Of a DNA stretch of 55,288 bases, positions 34,639 through 43,705 are shown one piece after another. The stretch's first letter is position 1. The number at the start of each line of letters is the position of its first letter. The translations under genes and the position numbers were made by a program. Under the pieces are notes generated by a model, which was not told the DNA's origin, made no database searches, and worked only from the letters and a program-made list of their open reading frames with translations. This stretch comes from Armatimonadota bacterium (GTDB lineage Bacteria; Armatimonadota; Chthonomonadetes; Chthonomonadales; Chthonomonadaceae), in the NCBI GenBank assembly GCA_028871815.1, contig JAGWMJ010000015.1, positions 1 through 55,288 of the forward strand, in the 5' to 3' direction.

Positions 34639-35770
34639 CCGCATCCTGAACGCGCCGCACGCGCCGCTGCCCTTGCGGCTGGCAAGAGTTTCGCTGGCTG
34701 CGTTGGCACACCTGCACCACGCCGTGTTGCTGCTCTGGATGATGCCATTTGCAATCGGACTGCGGCCGCGCCACAGGCTGGCGCGACCCGTGGTGTCGGT
34801 AGGCAATCTCACGAGTGGTGGAACCGGCAAAACGCCATTCACGATCCTCGTTTGCCGAGCTGCCCAGCGGCTTGGCGCCAAGCCGGCGGTTCTTATTCGT
34901 GGCTACCGTGGCAAGTTCGAGCATGGCTGTGAGGTTGTGAGCGACGGAGAGCACGTGCTTCTCAGTCCGACCGAGGCAGGCGATGAGGCGGTGCTGCTCG
35001 CATTGGAACTGCCTGGCGTACCCGTGCTGGTTGGCCGTGACCGGCGTAAAACGGGGGCGATGGCGATCCGGGAGTTCGATCCGGATTTGCTGGTGCTCGA
35101 TGACGGCATGCAGTTTCTGCAGTTGCATCGAGACCTGGATATTGCTCTGCTCGACCTCGCGCGGCCGTTCGACAACGGCTGGATGCTGCCGCGCGGTATG
35201 CTGCGAGAGCCGCCGTCACACCTGCGACGGGTAGACGCTGTGGTACTCACCTGCTCGCCGGGCGCAGGCGCGTGCACCGACGCCACGACGGAAGCGGACG
35301 TTCGTGTACACGCCCCGAGCGCGACACTGCTGCATGCTTTCGTTTCTGCGCACCAACTGCGACGATTGAATCACGGCGCAGATGCAGACGTATCGGGGAT
35401 GAGCGGTCGGAAGGCCGTACTGGTCTCCGCGATCGCGCAGCCCGAGCGGTTCCATGCATTGGCCCGGGCGCTGGGCATGGATGTTGTATTCGTCGAGCAT
35501 CATGCCGACCATAACCCGATATCAGCGGAACAGTGGCAGCAGGTATGCTCTAAGGCAATGCGCGCTGGCGCTGATATGGTGGTCACCACGGCAAAGGACG
35601 CTGTAAAAGCGCGCAGCCTTCCGCCGGATCCGCCAATTTACAGCCTGGACATCCGACTCCAGGCTCAGGAGGCGTTGGAACTGGACCGCATGCTTCAATG
35701 TCTGTTGTCGCGTGGTAATGCGGCCTTTGCAAACGCCCCTCTCCCTGCCGACGTCGGTGAAGCGCATTGA
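34622..35770 (+). CDS. lpxK: Tetraacyldisaccharide 4'-kinase
   Basis: 382 residues from ATG 34622, which overlaps the waaA end by 17 bases; the longer open frame is waaA sequence read in another frame. Phosphorylates the 4' position of the lipid A disaccharide at the inner membrane. One N-terminal transmembrane segment (ALAHLHHAVLLLWMMPFAIG), then RPVVSVGNLTSGGTGKTPF containing Walker A, ILIRGYRGK-type block, GDEAVLLA and DLLVLDDGMQ, the characteristic Walker B/DxD-like motif. Later HADHNPIS and VVTTAKDAVK are typical LpxK endings. Its stop overlaps the next TTG. Confidence 0.95.
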   Translation: MADRLNRILNAPHAPLPLRLARVSLAALAHLHHAVLLLWMMPFAIGLRPRHRLARPVVSVGNLTSGGTGKTPFTILVCRAAQRLGAKPAVLIRGYRGKFEHGCEVVSDGEHVLLSPTEAGDEAVLLALELPGVPVLVGRDRRKTGAMAIREFDPDLLVLDDGMQFLQLHRDLDIALLDLARPFDNGWMLPRGMLREPPSHLRRVDAVVLTCSPGAGACTDATTEADVRVHAPSATLLHAFVSAHQLRRLNHGADADVSGMSGRKAVLVSAIAQPERFHALARALGMDVVFVEHHADHNPISAEQWQQVCSKAMRAGADMVVTTAKDAVKARSLPPDPPIYSLDIRLQAQEALELDRMLQCLLSRGNAAFANAPLPADVGEAH

Positions 35771-36738
35771 GCGCGCCTGGCAGCCAGGTTGCCGTACGGC
35801 GGAGCCTCAGTCGGCATGCGCGCACCGTGGCTCTGGCGGCCGTGGTTGCTCCGATGCGCGCACTGCCGTTAAGGGCTGGCCGGTGCGTGGGACGCTTCGT
35901 GGGGCAGTTGGTATTTACCTTGCTCAAACGCTATCGGACAGTTGCAATCTCCAATTTGGAGATGATCTACGGCGACGAGATGACAGCGGCCGAGCGCAAA
36001 GGGATCGCCAAGTCGGTATTCCTGAACTTCGGGCAATCTGCCGCCGAGTTTGTAAAGCTGCCGTCGCTCGCCGATGAAACAGTTAGCAGCCTCGTGGATG
36101 CTACCGGCGAGGAGTTTTTTGCCGAGGCTTATGCGCGTCATCACGGTGTCCTGTTGATATCCGCGCACTACGGTAACTGGGAGTGGATGGCGCGATGGCT
36201 GGCTATACGCGGCCATAAACTGACGATTGTTGCGCGCAAAGCGAATGACGCCGCGGCAGACAGACTGTTGATGCGGACGCGGAACGGCAACGGTACGGCT
36301 GTTGTTTTGAGGGGCAACTCGGTAAGAACGATACTTACCGCGCTCAAGAAGAACGAAATGGTGGGCCTGCTGCCGGACCAGAACTCGGCGGATGTCTGGG
36401 TGCCGTTTATGGGCCGGTTGACCGGTACGGCCGACGGGCCGGCCGTTCTGCATTTAAGGACCGGCGCCCCAATCGTGTTTGCCTTTTGTCGACGCCGTAC
36501 CGATGGGCGATTCTGCATTGACGTAGAGCCGCCCCTGATGGTCGAGCCGACCGGTGACAAGGCACGCGACGTGGAGCGAGTTACCGCGGCTATCAACCAG
36601 CGCATCGAAGCGCGCGTGCGTGCGCATCCCGACCAGTGGCTGTGGCTGCATGATCGCTGGAAGGCATCGCGACTCGAACCCTGGGTGAGCATGCCGGCCC
36701 TGAAGAATGCCGACGTACCGCCGGCGCCGATAAGATAG
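35767..36738 (+). CDS. lpxL: LpxL/HtrB-type lipid A late acyltransferase
   Basis: 323 residues. The HX4E catalytic motif is present in SAHYGNWEWM, followed by ARKANDAAAD, LLPDQNSADVW and a C-terminal PDQWLWLHDRW, which is the family hallmark. Adds a secondary acyl chain from ACP to Kdo2-lipid A on the inner membrane. An amphipathic/hydrophobic N-terminus serves as membrane anchor. TTG start overlapping the lpxK stop (TTGA). Chain length and position specificity (LpxL, LpxM or LpxP) cannot be read from sequence. Confidence 0.93.
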   Translation: MSAPGSQVAVRRSLSRHARTVALAAVVAPMRALPLRAGRCVGRFVGQLVFTLLKRYRTVAISNLEMIYGDEMTAAERKGIAKSVFLNFGQSAAEFVKLPSLADETVSSLVDATGEEFFAEAYARHHGVLLISAHYGNWEWMARWLAIRGHKLTIVARKANDAAADRLLMRTRNGNGTAVVLRGNSVRTILTALKKNEMVGLLPDQNSADVWVPFMGRLTGTADGPAVLHLRTGAPIVFAFCRRRTDGRFCIDVEPPLMVEPTGDKARDVERVTAAINQRIEARVRAHPDQWLWLHDRWKASRLEPWVSMPALKNADVPPAPIR

Positions 36739-36766
36739 TGACGAGAACGATTAAAGAGTCGATCGA

Positions 36767-37882
36767 TTGAGCCTAACGCGCGTATCGCCCCGGCGAATCC
36801 TTGTGGTAAAGCTGAGTGCCATGGGCGATATCGTGCACGCGCTGCCCGTTTCCGCCGCGCTTGGGCGCGCTTTTCCCCAAGCCGAGATCATCTGGGTGAC
36901 GCACGACGCGTTCTTGCCGCTTCTCGACGGCAATCCCTGGGTAACGCAAGTCATCAGCGTGCCCCGCTCTTACCGCAAATACGCCAACCTTACGGCCTAC
37001 TGCCGGCGCTACTTTGGGCAACTGGTTCAGATACGGAAACTCCACTGTGATGTCTCCATTGACCTGCAGGGCCTCGCGAAGAGCGCGGTTGTGGTTGCGG
37101 CTGCCGGCGCGCGGACGCGGATAGGGCACTACTTTCAGCGAGAGTGCCTGGCGCGGATATCCCGGCCGGTCCGCCCAAACAGCGCCAGCATGCACGTGGT
37201 CGATCAGTATCTCGATGTTGCCTATTCGCTCGGCGGAGAGCGACTGCCGGCCGATTTTCCTCTGGCCGTGTCACCCGCAGATGAGGCCAGCGCGCGGGAA
37301 CTGCTGCGGAGTGCTGGTATCCAGCCGGACCGGCAGTACGTTGTCATCAATCCTGCAGCTGGTCGTCCAATCAAACAGTGGCCGGCAGAGGCATATGCCC
37401 AGCTGATCAACCGAATCGGCGCCGAATTGGGGCTGCCATGCGTGTTGGTGACTGCAGATATGCCGGTGGCCGGCGCGGTTGCCTGCGGCGTCAAAGGTCC
37501 ATTGGCGAATATCGCGGGCAAGACTAACATCAAGCAGCTGATTGCAATTCTTCGCGACAGCTGTCTGCACATCTGCGGCGATACCGGCTCAGCCCACATT
37601 GCGGCAGCAGTTGGCACACCCGTCGTAGCGCTTTTTGGACCCACTGACGCCGATCGCCTGGCGCCATACGGCCAGCGAGCGCAGGTAATTACTGCACGCC
37701 ATCTTTGCGCCCCGGGTTGCTCACCAACGTCGTGTCGCCGTCATGGCGAGCGCTGCCTTGAAAGCATTACCGTGGATTGTGTCATCCAGCACGTTGGCTC
37801 GGTGCTGGAGCAGCGGCGGCGTACGGGCCCTGCAACGCACTTCGAACCGACGTCGGCGGCTGAGGCTGCCGCAGGCCTATGA
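36767..37882 (+). CDS. waaC: Glycosyltransferase family 9, heptosyltransferase I-like
   Basis: 371 residues. GT9 fold: N-terminal RILVVKLSAMGDIVHALPV is the typical WaaC/RfaC opening, INPAAGRPIKQWP is the donor loop, and GDTGSAHIAAAVGTPVVALFGPTDADR the C-terminal nucleotide-sugar motif. A Cys cluster (CAPGCSPTSCRRHGERC) near residue 310-325 is common in WaaC-like proteins. Predicted to add the first core sugar to Kdo-lipid A; heptose as donor is inferred, since no heptose synthesis genes are in the window. The TTG start is 28 bases after lpxL, with AAGAG upstream. Overlaps kdoO by four bases. Confidence 0.85.
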   Translation: MSLTRVSPRRILVVKLSAMGDIVHALPVSAALGRAFPQAEIIWVTHDAFLPLLDGNPWVTQVISVPRSYRKYANLTAYCRRYFGQLVQIRKLHCDVSIDLQGLAKSAVVVAAAGARTRIGHYFQRECLARISRPVRPNSASMHVVDQYLDVAYSLGGERLPADFPLAVSPADEASARELLRSAGIQPDRQYVVINPAAGRPIKQWPAEAYAQLINRIGAELGLPCVLVTADMPVAGAVACGVKGPLANIAGKTNIKQLIAILRDSCLHICGDTGSAHIAAAVGTPVVALFGPTDADRLAPYGQRAQVITARHLCAPGCSPTSCRRHGERCLESITVDCVIQHVGSVLEQRRRTGPATHFEPTSAAEAAAGL

Positions 37883-38781
37883 ACCGCCGAGCAGTTACTA
37901 TCGACCCGAACAACCGGACAGCGGAATATGCCGGCTTCCTGTGCGAACGCCTGGAGCAAGGCGACATTCTAACCCTGGAGCGCACCCCATTCCTACCGTC
38001 GGCAGAAGAGATGGCGTTTCTTCGCGGTCAAAGGCAGAGCGCCAGTTCCACCCACAAAAACATCGCCTACAAGCCGGAAGTGGGACGCATCACAGGCGTT
38101 GCAGGACAGGCGGAGGTCGATGCCGAGCGCACACGCTGCATTCTCGCAGAGTACTCCCGCGGCGCTTTGGCCTTCCTTGCGGGCTTGTTCCCCCATTACG
38201 CAGCGCGTTGGAAGGTGGATTATGCGAGTTTTCGTCCGCTTGAAGAGCATGGTCGCAATATATCTATTCGCCAGCGGAATGATCTGATGCACGTGGACGC
38301 GTTTCCCACTCGGCCAACCCATGGCGGCAGGATTCTGCGGGCATTTACCAATATCCATCCGACCAAGGATCGGGTGTGGGCGATCGCCGCACCGTTTGAC
38401 GCACTTGCCGAAAAATACGCCGCTGCGGCAGGCTTGCTGGCTGTCACGCGGCCGCACGCCACTGTTGCCAGGAAAATGAAACGCCTTGTTCATCGGGCCG
38501 TACCGAAAGTTCCGGATCGGTCGGCTTACGATGAGTTTATGCTGCTGTTTCACCACTACCTCAAGACGAACGAAGAGTTCCAGGGAGAGGGCAAACTTGG
38601 CGAGTACGTGTTTTCGCCTGGAACAACCTGGATATGCTTCACCGATCAGGTTGCCCACGCGGTACTCTCCGGTCAGTACGCCGTAGAACAGACGTGCATC
38701 GTGCCGCTATCGTGCATGAAGCTTCCCGATTGTTCGCCGATGGCCGTGCTTGAGCGCCTTGCGCGACGGAGCTTGCGATAA
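37879..38781 (+). CDS. kdoO: Kdo hydroxylase family protein (Fe(II)/2-oxoglutarate dioxygenase)
   Basis: 300 residues. Matches the Kdo 3-hydroxylase family: MHVDAFPTRPTHGGRILR holds the HxD metal pair, TNIHPTKDRVW follows, and a distal His lies in FTDQVAHAVLSGQYAVEQT. The known enzymes convert the outer Kdo of Kdo2-lipid A to D-glycero-D-talo-octulosonic acid (Ko) using O2 and 2-oxoglutarate. Located between two GT9 genes in the core cluster, with an ATGA overlap upstream, so the role fits well. It implies a Ko-containing inner core. Described members that I know are proteobacterial. Confidence 0.88.
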   Translation: MNRRAVTIDPNNRTAEYAGFLCERLEQGDILTLERTPFLPSAEEMAFLRGQRQSASSTHKNIAYKPEVGRITGVAGQAEVDAERTRCILAEYSRGALAFLAGLFPHYAARWKVDYASFRPLEEHGRNISIRQRNDLMHVDAFPTRPTHGGRILRAFTNIHPTKDRVWAIAAPFDALAEKYAAAAGLLAVTRPHATVARKMKRLVHRAVPKVPDRSAYDEFMLLFHHYLKTNEEFQGEGKLGEYVFSPGTTWICFTDQVAHAVLSGQYAVEQTCIVPLSCMKLPDCSPMAVLERLARRSLR

Positions 38782-38806
38782 TGCATTCGATGGCGGGTTG
38801 CTCCCG

Positions 38807-39952
38807 GTGACAACTCCTCTCCGCGCCGCGCGAGCCGCCCACAGCCGCCTAACTTCGGCCAAGCGTATCGCCGTTGTTGCCAAATTTGGCTACATGGGCG
38901 ACACGATTGTGGCGACACCGTTTCTCCACCGGTTGCGCCTCGCTGCTCCCGATGCGCATATCGATCTCATTACGTCGAAGTCCGGCGCGGTGGCCGTAAA
39001 GAACTGTCCATGGATCGATCGCGCTCTGGCGGTCGAAAAAGGTCGGAGCAGTCGGATGGGTGAGAACCGCGCATTGCTGCGAGCGCTGAGATCGCCAACG
39101 TGTGATGTCGTGTTCCTGCTGAACCGTTCGTTCCGATCGGCGGCGATGGCGGTGCTCGCAGGCGCCAGACTGCGGGTTGGCTTCGACAACGAACATCGGA
39201 AGATTCTGCTCTCTCTGCCGGTGCCGTATCTGTTCGACCGTAACGAGCTCGATTGCCATCTGGACCTCCTACGCAGCCTGGGGGTCGACTGCGAACCTGA
39301 ACTCCCATCGATCTGGGTGACAGACGGTGAACGTGAGGCGGCTCGGTCGGTGCTGAGGAGACCTGGTACCGAAGCGTTGATGCCGGATGCGTTTGTTTTG
39401 GGCATGCAGCCGGGCTCGAACGATCCGGCTGTGCGAGCGTGGGGCGTACCACGCTATGCCGAAGCAGCCGATACCATCGCAGCAGACCTTGGCGCGCGTG
39501 TTGTACTCCTGGGCGGCGCTGCAGAGCGCCAAACCGCCGACCAGGTAGAGCGCGCCATGAAGACAGGCTGTATCAACATGGTCGGCGAGCTGTCACTCCG
39601 AGAATCGCTCGCGCTGATTGGAGTCTGTACCGGTTGGATCGGTAACGACACCGGATTGCTGCACGCAGCGGTAGCCCACCGCGTACCCTCGGTGGGCATC
39701 TTCGGGCCAACCAAGGTGGTACGCTGGGGATACAACACGGTGAAGCACCGCTCCGTCGCCGTGTTCAATGGTGGCGCAGCCGCAAGCGATATCCGCGAGT
39801 GCCTGAATGCAATACCGGTAGCACGGGTAGTTTCGGAGCTGCACGGCGCCGTGCGGGGAACAATTGGCGCCAATAGCAACGCGGTGCAGTTCGTTGTGCC
39901 GCAGCACCTCGGCCAGGGCGGGACCAAAGAAGCCGCACATAAACGGGCCTGA
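38807..39952 (+). CDS. Glycosyltransferase family 9, heptosyltransferase II-like
   Basis: About 381 residues from GTG 38807; TTG 38798 and the longer frame from 38750, inside kdoO, are alternatives. GT9 features: [22 protein letters not shown] at the start (WaaF-like), [23 protein letters not shown], the [15 protein letters not shown] donor loop and [21 protein letters not shown]. It probably adds the second core heptose or an equivalent hexose after the waaC-like enzyme. It is 25 bases after kdoO and 20 bases before kdsA. Confidence 0.83.
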   Translation: MTTPLRAARAAHSRLTSAKRIAVVAKFGYMGDTIVATPFLHRLRLAAPDAHIDLITSKSGAVAVKNCPWIDRALAVEKGRSSRMGENRALLRALRSPTCDVVFLLNRSFRSAAMAVLAGARLRVGFDNEHRKILLSLPVPYLFDRNELDCHLDLLRSLGVDCEPELPSIWVTDGEREAARSVLRRPGTEALMPDAFVLGMQPGSNDPAVRAWGVPRYAEAADTIAADLGARVVLLGGAAERQTADQVERAMKTGCINMVGELSLRESLALIGVCTGWIGNDTGLLHAAVAHRVPSVGIFGPTKVVRWGYNTVKHRSVAVFNGGAAASDIRECLNAIPVARVVSELHGAVRGTIGANSNAVQFVVPQHLGQGGTKEAAHKRA

Positions 39953-39972
39953 GCCATTCGAATGGAGTTCTG

Positions 39973-40818
39973 GTGAACGTCGTAAAGGTTGGGCAGCTCT
40001 CAATTGGAATGGACGGTGCGCCACCCGCCTTGATCGCGGGGCCGTGCGTCATCGAGAGCCTGGATCTTTGCCGTGAAGTTGCTGCGTGTGCCCGGGAGGT
40101 ATGCGCCCGCCTAGGCCTTCCTTATATCTTTAAGGCTAGTTTCGATAAAGCCAACAGAACTGCCGGCGCCTCGTTCAGAGGCCGCGGACTCGATGCCGGG
40201 TTGGCGGTGCTTGCTGCCATCAAAGAGGAGTATGGCGTACCTGTGCTGACCGATGTACATGAGTCGTGGCAGTGTGCGCCGGTCGGCGAGGTCTGCGACC
40301 TGCTGCAAATCCCGGCGTTTCTGTGCCGCCAGACCGACCTCTTAGTAGCCGCTGCCGAAACTGGCCGCGCCGTGAACATCAAGAAGGGCCAGTTCCTGGC
40401 TCCATGGGATGCTGTCAACATCGTCCATAAAGTGGAAGCAGCCGGGAACCGTAACATCCTGCTCACAGAGCGTGGCGCCAGTTTCGGCTACAACACGCTG
40501 GTGGTGGACTACACCGGGATTCCAATCATGCGGGACTTCGGCTATCCCGTCGTGTTCGACGCGACGCACAGCGTGCAGCTGCCAGGTGGCGGGCCCGGCG
40601 GTTCGGTAAGCGGTGGCCGTCGCCAATTCGTGCCGCATCTCGCCCGCGCCGCAGCGGCTGTGGGGGTGGACGCCCTGTTCCTGGAAATACACCCGGACCC
40701 GGAGAAGGCGCTCTCGGATGCGGCAACCATGCTTCCGCTTCGCGACCTTGAAGCCCTGATGCAACAGGTCGTCCAAATCGACCGCGTCGTCAAACCGCAA
40801 CTACTGCAAGCGCAGTGA
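39973..40818 (+). CDS. kdsA: 3-deoxy-8-phosphooctulonate synthase (Kdo-8-P synthase)
   Basis: 281 residues. Condenses arabinose-5-phosphate with phosphoenolpyruvate. Motifs: [75 protein letters not shown] and [12 protein letters not shown]. The Asn in FDKANRTA and the ERGASFGYN region are usual. A Cys in the IAGPCVIES segment corresponds to the residue of metal-dependent class II enzymes, so a metal-dependent form is likely. GTG start with GGAG five bases upstream. Confidence 0.96.
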   Translation: MNVVKVGQLSIGMDGAPPALIAGPCVIESLDLCREVAACAREVCARLGLPYIFKASFDKANRTAGASFRGRGLDAGLAVLAAIKEEYGVPVLTDVHESWQCAPVGEVCDLLQIPAFLCRQTDLLVAAAETGRAVNIKKGQFLAPWDAVNIVHKVEAAGNRNILLTERGASFGYNTLVVDYTGIPIMRDFGYPVVFDATHSVQLPGGGPGGSVSGGRRQFVPHLARAAAAVGVDALFLEIHPDPEKALSDAATMLPLRDLEALMQQVVQIDRVVKPQLLQAQ

Positions 40819-40846
40819 CTGCACGCCAAACTGCCGGAAACGCGTA

Positions 40847-41836
40847 ATGCCGGACCAATCCTCTCGAGAAACGTGGCTCACCTTCGCACAGGAAGCGCTG
40901 GGTGTTGAAGCTGAGGCAATTCTCCATGCCGCAGCCCGACTGGACGGCTCGTTTTTGGCGGCACTCGACCTGCTGGACGGCTGTCGCGGCAAGATCGTCG
41001 TCAGCGGCGTCGGCAAGTCAGGCATCGTCGCCCGCAAGCTCGCCGCCACGCTCACATCAACCGGAGCGCCCGCCGTGTTTCTGCATCCGACCGAGGCGAT
41101 GCATGGCGACCTCGGCCTTGTGGCAGCAGAGGATGTGCTGATACTCATCAGTCATAGTGGCGAAAGCGAAGAGCTCCTCGGTATTCTCCCGGCCATTGCA
41201 GCCCGTGGCGTGCCAATTATCAGCATTATCGGCAACCTCACCAGCACACTGGCAGAGCGATCCTCGGTGCATCTGGATGCGTCGATTGAGCGCGAAATCT
41301 GCCCGCTGAATCTGGCGCCAACGGCCAGCGTGATCACGGCTCTCGCCGTTGGTGATGCGTTGGCCATGGCGCTGCATGGGCGGCGCGGGCTCAAACCGGA
41401 AGATTATGCACTGAATCACCCCGGCGGACGGCTGGGCCGCCGGCTGACGATGCGTGTCGCTGACGTGATGATGGCCACAGTACCTTCAGTTGGCCTCGAT
41501 GCATCCCTGCTCGATGTGCTCGGAGCGATCTCCGCCGGATACGTCGGCGCAGCATGCGTACTGGACGAAGAAGGCGGTCTGTTGGGCCTGATCACCGATA
41601 ATGATGTGCGGCGTTCGATGCAGAGTACCGAGGGTAATCCCCTGCACCTGACGGCGCGCCAGGTGATGAACCCTGCTCCGGCAGTGGTTCTCACCGCGAA
41701 CCAGCTGGCCTGGGATGCATTGAACCTCCTGGAGAATCGGCCACGCGCGATTACAGTGGCCCCCGTGGTGGATGAGGATGGGCGGTGCGTGGGTATGGTG
41801 CGCGTACACGATTTGGTTCGAGCTGGGTTGGCATGA
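40847..41836 (+). CDS. kdsD: D-arabinose-5-phosphate isomerase (KpsF/GutQ family)
   Basis: 329 residues. SIS domain in the N-terminal ~200 residues (GCRGKIVVSGVGKSGIVARK, HPTEAMHGDLG, SHSGESEE), then two CBS domains (ADVMMATVPSVGLDASL and ARQVMNPAPAVVLTANQ). Isomerises ribulose-5-P to arabinose-5-P, the first Kdo-specific step. The NHPGGRLGRRLTMRV segment linking SIS and CBS is a family hallmark. ATGA overlap with kdsB follows. The start is 28 bases after kdsA. Confidence 0.95.
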   Translation: MPDQSSRETWLTFAQEALGVEAEAILHAAARLDGSFLAALDLLDGCRGKIVVSGVGKSGIVARKLAATLTSTGAPAVFLHPTEAMHGDLGLVAAEDVLILISHSGESEELLGILPAIAARGVPIISIIGNLTSTLAERSSVHLDASIEREICPLNLAPTASVITALAVGDALAMALHGRRGLKPEDYALNHPGGRLGRRLTMRVADVMMATVPSVGLDASLLDVLGAISAGYVGAACVLDEEGGLLGLITDNDVRRSMQSTEGNPLHLTARQVMNPAPAVVLTANQLAWDALNLLENRPRAITVAPVVDEDGRCVGMVRVHDLVRAGLA

Positions 41837-42603
41837 CTGGCGACGCCCGACACCCTTCTCCAGGCCGGGTAGTAGGAATGATACCGGCGCGCCTCGCAGC
41901 AACCCGGCTTCCGAACAAGCCGCTGCTCGATATTGGCGGCCGGACAATGATCGAGCACGTCTGGCGGCGCGTGACGGAGTGCTCGGAGCTGACCGATGTT
42001 GTTATCGCCACACCCGATGAGGCGGTCTCTGCGGCAGGCCGGGCATTCGGAGCGACTGTGGTGCTTACTTCTCCCGACCACCCCTCGGGAACCGACCGGC
42101 TGGCAGAGGCTGCCCGCCTCCTGGGCCTCGATGCCGGCGACCTTGTGGTGAACATCCAGGGCGACGAACCGCTGCTCGAAGTGGAGGTAGTGGATGAGCT
42201 GGTACGAGCGCTGATCCGGCGCCCGGCGTTCGGAATGGCCAGCGTGATGTGCCCCTGTCCCGAGGAAGACCTGAATAATCCGGCCTGCGTGAAGGTGGTT
42301 GCAGCGCTGTCCGGAGCAGCCTTGTACTTCTCGCGGAGCAGGATACCGTACGAGCGGAATGGAGCGGTCGGTGTGCGGGTGATGCAGCATGTAGGATTGT
42401 ACGCGTACCGTGCCGCATTCTTGCTGCGATACCACGATCTGCCGCGGACGCCGCTCGAAATGACGGAAGGGCTTGAGCAGCTTCGGGTACTGGAGCACGG
42501 GCTGCCAATCTATATGCTGTCTGCGCAGAACGCGCCGATCGGAGTTGACACACCAGAAGATTTGGCGCGTGTGCGGGCAATTCTTGGGGAATCGCGTTCA
42601 TAA
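41833..42603 (+). CDS. kdsB: CMP-Kdo synthetase
   Basis: 256 residues from ATG 41833, overlapping the kdsD stop; the open frame to 41785 is kdsD sequence read in another frame. Activates Kdo with CTP, ready for WaaA. Motifs: VGMIPARLAATRLPNKPLLD, VVIATPDEAV, TSPDHPSGTDRLAEAA, VVNIQGDEPLL, YFSRSRIPYER and HVGLYAYRAAFL. Complete. CTP for this reaction comes from PyrG, encoded 27 kb upstream. The Kdo-8-P phosphatase KdsC is not encoded between kdsA and kdsB or elsewhere in the window. Confidence 0.96.
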   Translation: MTGDARHPSPGRVVGMIPARLAATRLPNKPLLDIGGRTMIEHVWRRVTECSELTDVVIATPDEAVSAAGRAFGATVVLTSPDHPSGTDRLAEAARLLGLDAGDLVVNIQGDEPLLEVEVVDELVRALIRRPAFGMASVMCPCPEEDLNNPACVKVVAALSGAALYFSRSRIPYERNGAVGVRVMQHVGLYAYRAAFLLRYHDLPRTPLEMTEGLEQLRVLEHGLPIYMLSAQNAPIGVDTPEDLARVRAILGESRS

Positions 42604-42629
42604 TCCAGAACTACTCAGCGAGGATCAAC

Positions 42630-43625
42630 ATGGCACAGATAAAGATCGGTGTTATCGGAACCGGCGGTATGGCGCAAGGGCACATCAAACGCCTGATGGA
42701 GCACGAAGATGCTGCCGTTGCAGCTCTCTGCGATATCAAGCCACAAGCGCTCGAGCGCACCATTGCAAACCATCCTGGTCTCGAAGACGTTCCGCGTTTC
42801 GCAGACTTTGGCGAAATGCTCCGCAATACCGATCTGGACGCGGTACAGATCATCACGCCGCACACCGTTCACTACGACCAGATCATCGAAAGCCTTGGCG
42901 CCGGGCTGCATGTTCTCACTGAGAAGCCGATGGTATGTAAGGTGAGCCACGCGCATCACGTGGTCAAGGCCGTTCAGGAATCGGGCAAGGTGTTGGTGCT
43001 TTCGTACCAGAGGCACTACCAACCGGAGTTCCTCTACATTCGCAACGCCATCAAATCCGGTGAGTATGGGCCTGTTCAGTTTGTACAGGGCCTGCAGTGT
43101 CAGGGCTGGTACCGCGGATGCCGCGGAAGCTGGCGGCAGGAGATGGAGTGGGGCGGAGGCGGCCAACTGAACGATTCGGGATCGCACCTGCTGGCCGTGC
43201 TGTTGTTTGTTACCGGTCTCAGCGTCAACCAGGTAGGCGCATTTATCGACAACTTTGATGTACCCGTGGATATCAACTCCGCGCTCTCCATCCAGTTTGA
43301 TGGCGGCGCGCAGGGCAATATCTCCGTTGTAGGCAACGCGCCGAGTTGGCACGAGGACATCACGATCTGGTGCGACCGCGGTGTGTTCTACATGCGCCAG
43401 GGAACGCTGGAAGTCTGCCGGCCGGATGGCTCGCGTTTCAAGCCTACAGCCGCCGAGCTGCCAAAGGGCGACTGCCCGGATGACAACTTTGTGGACGCCA
43501 TTCTGGGTCGCGCTGAGGTCGGTTCACCGGCGATTTGGGGACTTCGCGTGATCGAGCTGACCGAGGCAGCCTGGAAATCGGCGGCCAGCGGCAAAATCGA
43601 ACAGGTGGAGCACGTCAAAGCGTGA
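42630..43625 (+). CDS. Gfo/Idh/MocA family oxidoreductase
   Basis: 331 residues. N-terminal Rossmann fold with GVIGTGGMAQGH (NAD(P) loop) and the catalytic-domain signature TEKPMVCKVSHAHH around residue 98; the C-terminal half has SYQRHYQPEFLYIRNAIKSG and GGGQLNDSGSHL. The family oxidises or reduces sugars and related alcohols. Substrate unknown; the position after kdsB, 26 bases away, might point to modification of a surface sugar, but many paralogues act in catabolism. GAGG precedes the ATG. A perfect hairpin follows 55 bases after the stop. Confidence 0.88.
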   Translation: MAQIKIGVIGTGGMAQGHIKRLMEHEDAAVAALCDIKPQALERTIANHPGLEDVPRFADFGEMLRNTDLDAVQIITPHTVHYDQIIESLGAGLHVLTEKPMVCKVSHAHHVVKAVQESGKVLVLSYQRHYQPEFLYIRNAIKSGEYGPVQFVQGLQCQGWYRGCRGSWRQEMEWGGGGQLNDSGSHLLAVLLFVTGLSVNQVGAFIDNFDVPVDINSALSIQFDGGAQGNISVVGNAPSWHEDITIWCDRGVFYMRQGTLEVCRPDGSRFKPTAAELPKGDCPDDNFVDAILGRAEVGSPAIWGLRVIELTEAAWKSAASGKIEQVEHVKA

Positions 43626-43680
43626 TTGCTGCGCGGTAAGCGTGTGAGATAGATACGCGCGCGGGCGCTCGTAGCACGGC

Positions 43681-43705
43681 TATGCCAGGCAAAACGCCTG
43701 GCATA
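43681..43705. terminator. Perfect 10-bp hairpin at the end of the envelope cluster
   Basis: TATGCCAGGC (43681-43690), loop AAAAC, GCCTGGCATA (43696-43705). It lies 55 bases after the oxidoreductase stop and probably ends or protects the long transcript. No T-run follows. From 43706 to 44112 nothing else is supported; the DNA becomes visibly richer in A/T near 44000-44110. Confidence 0.5.
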
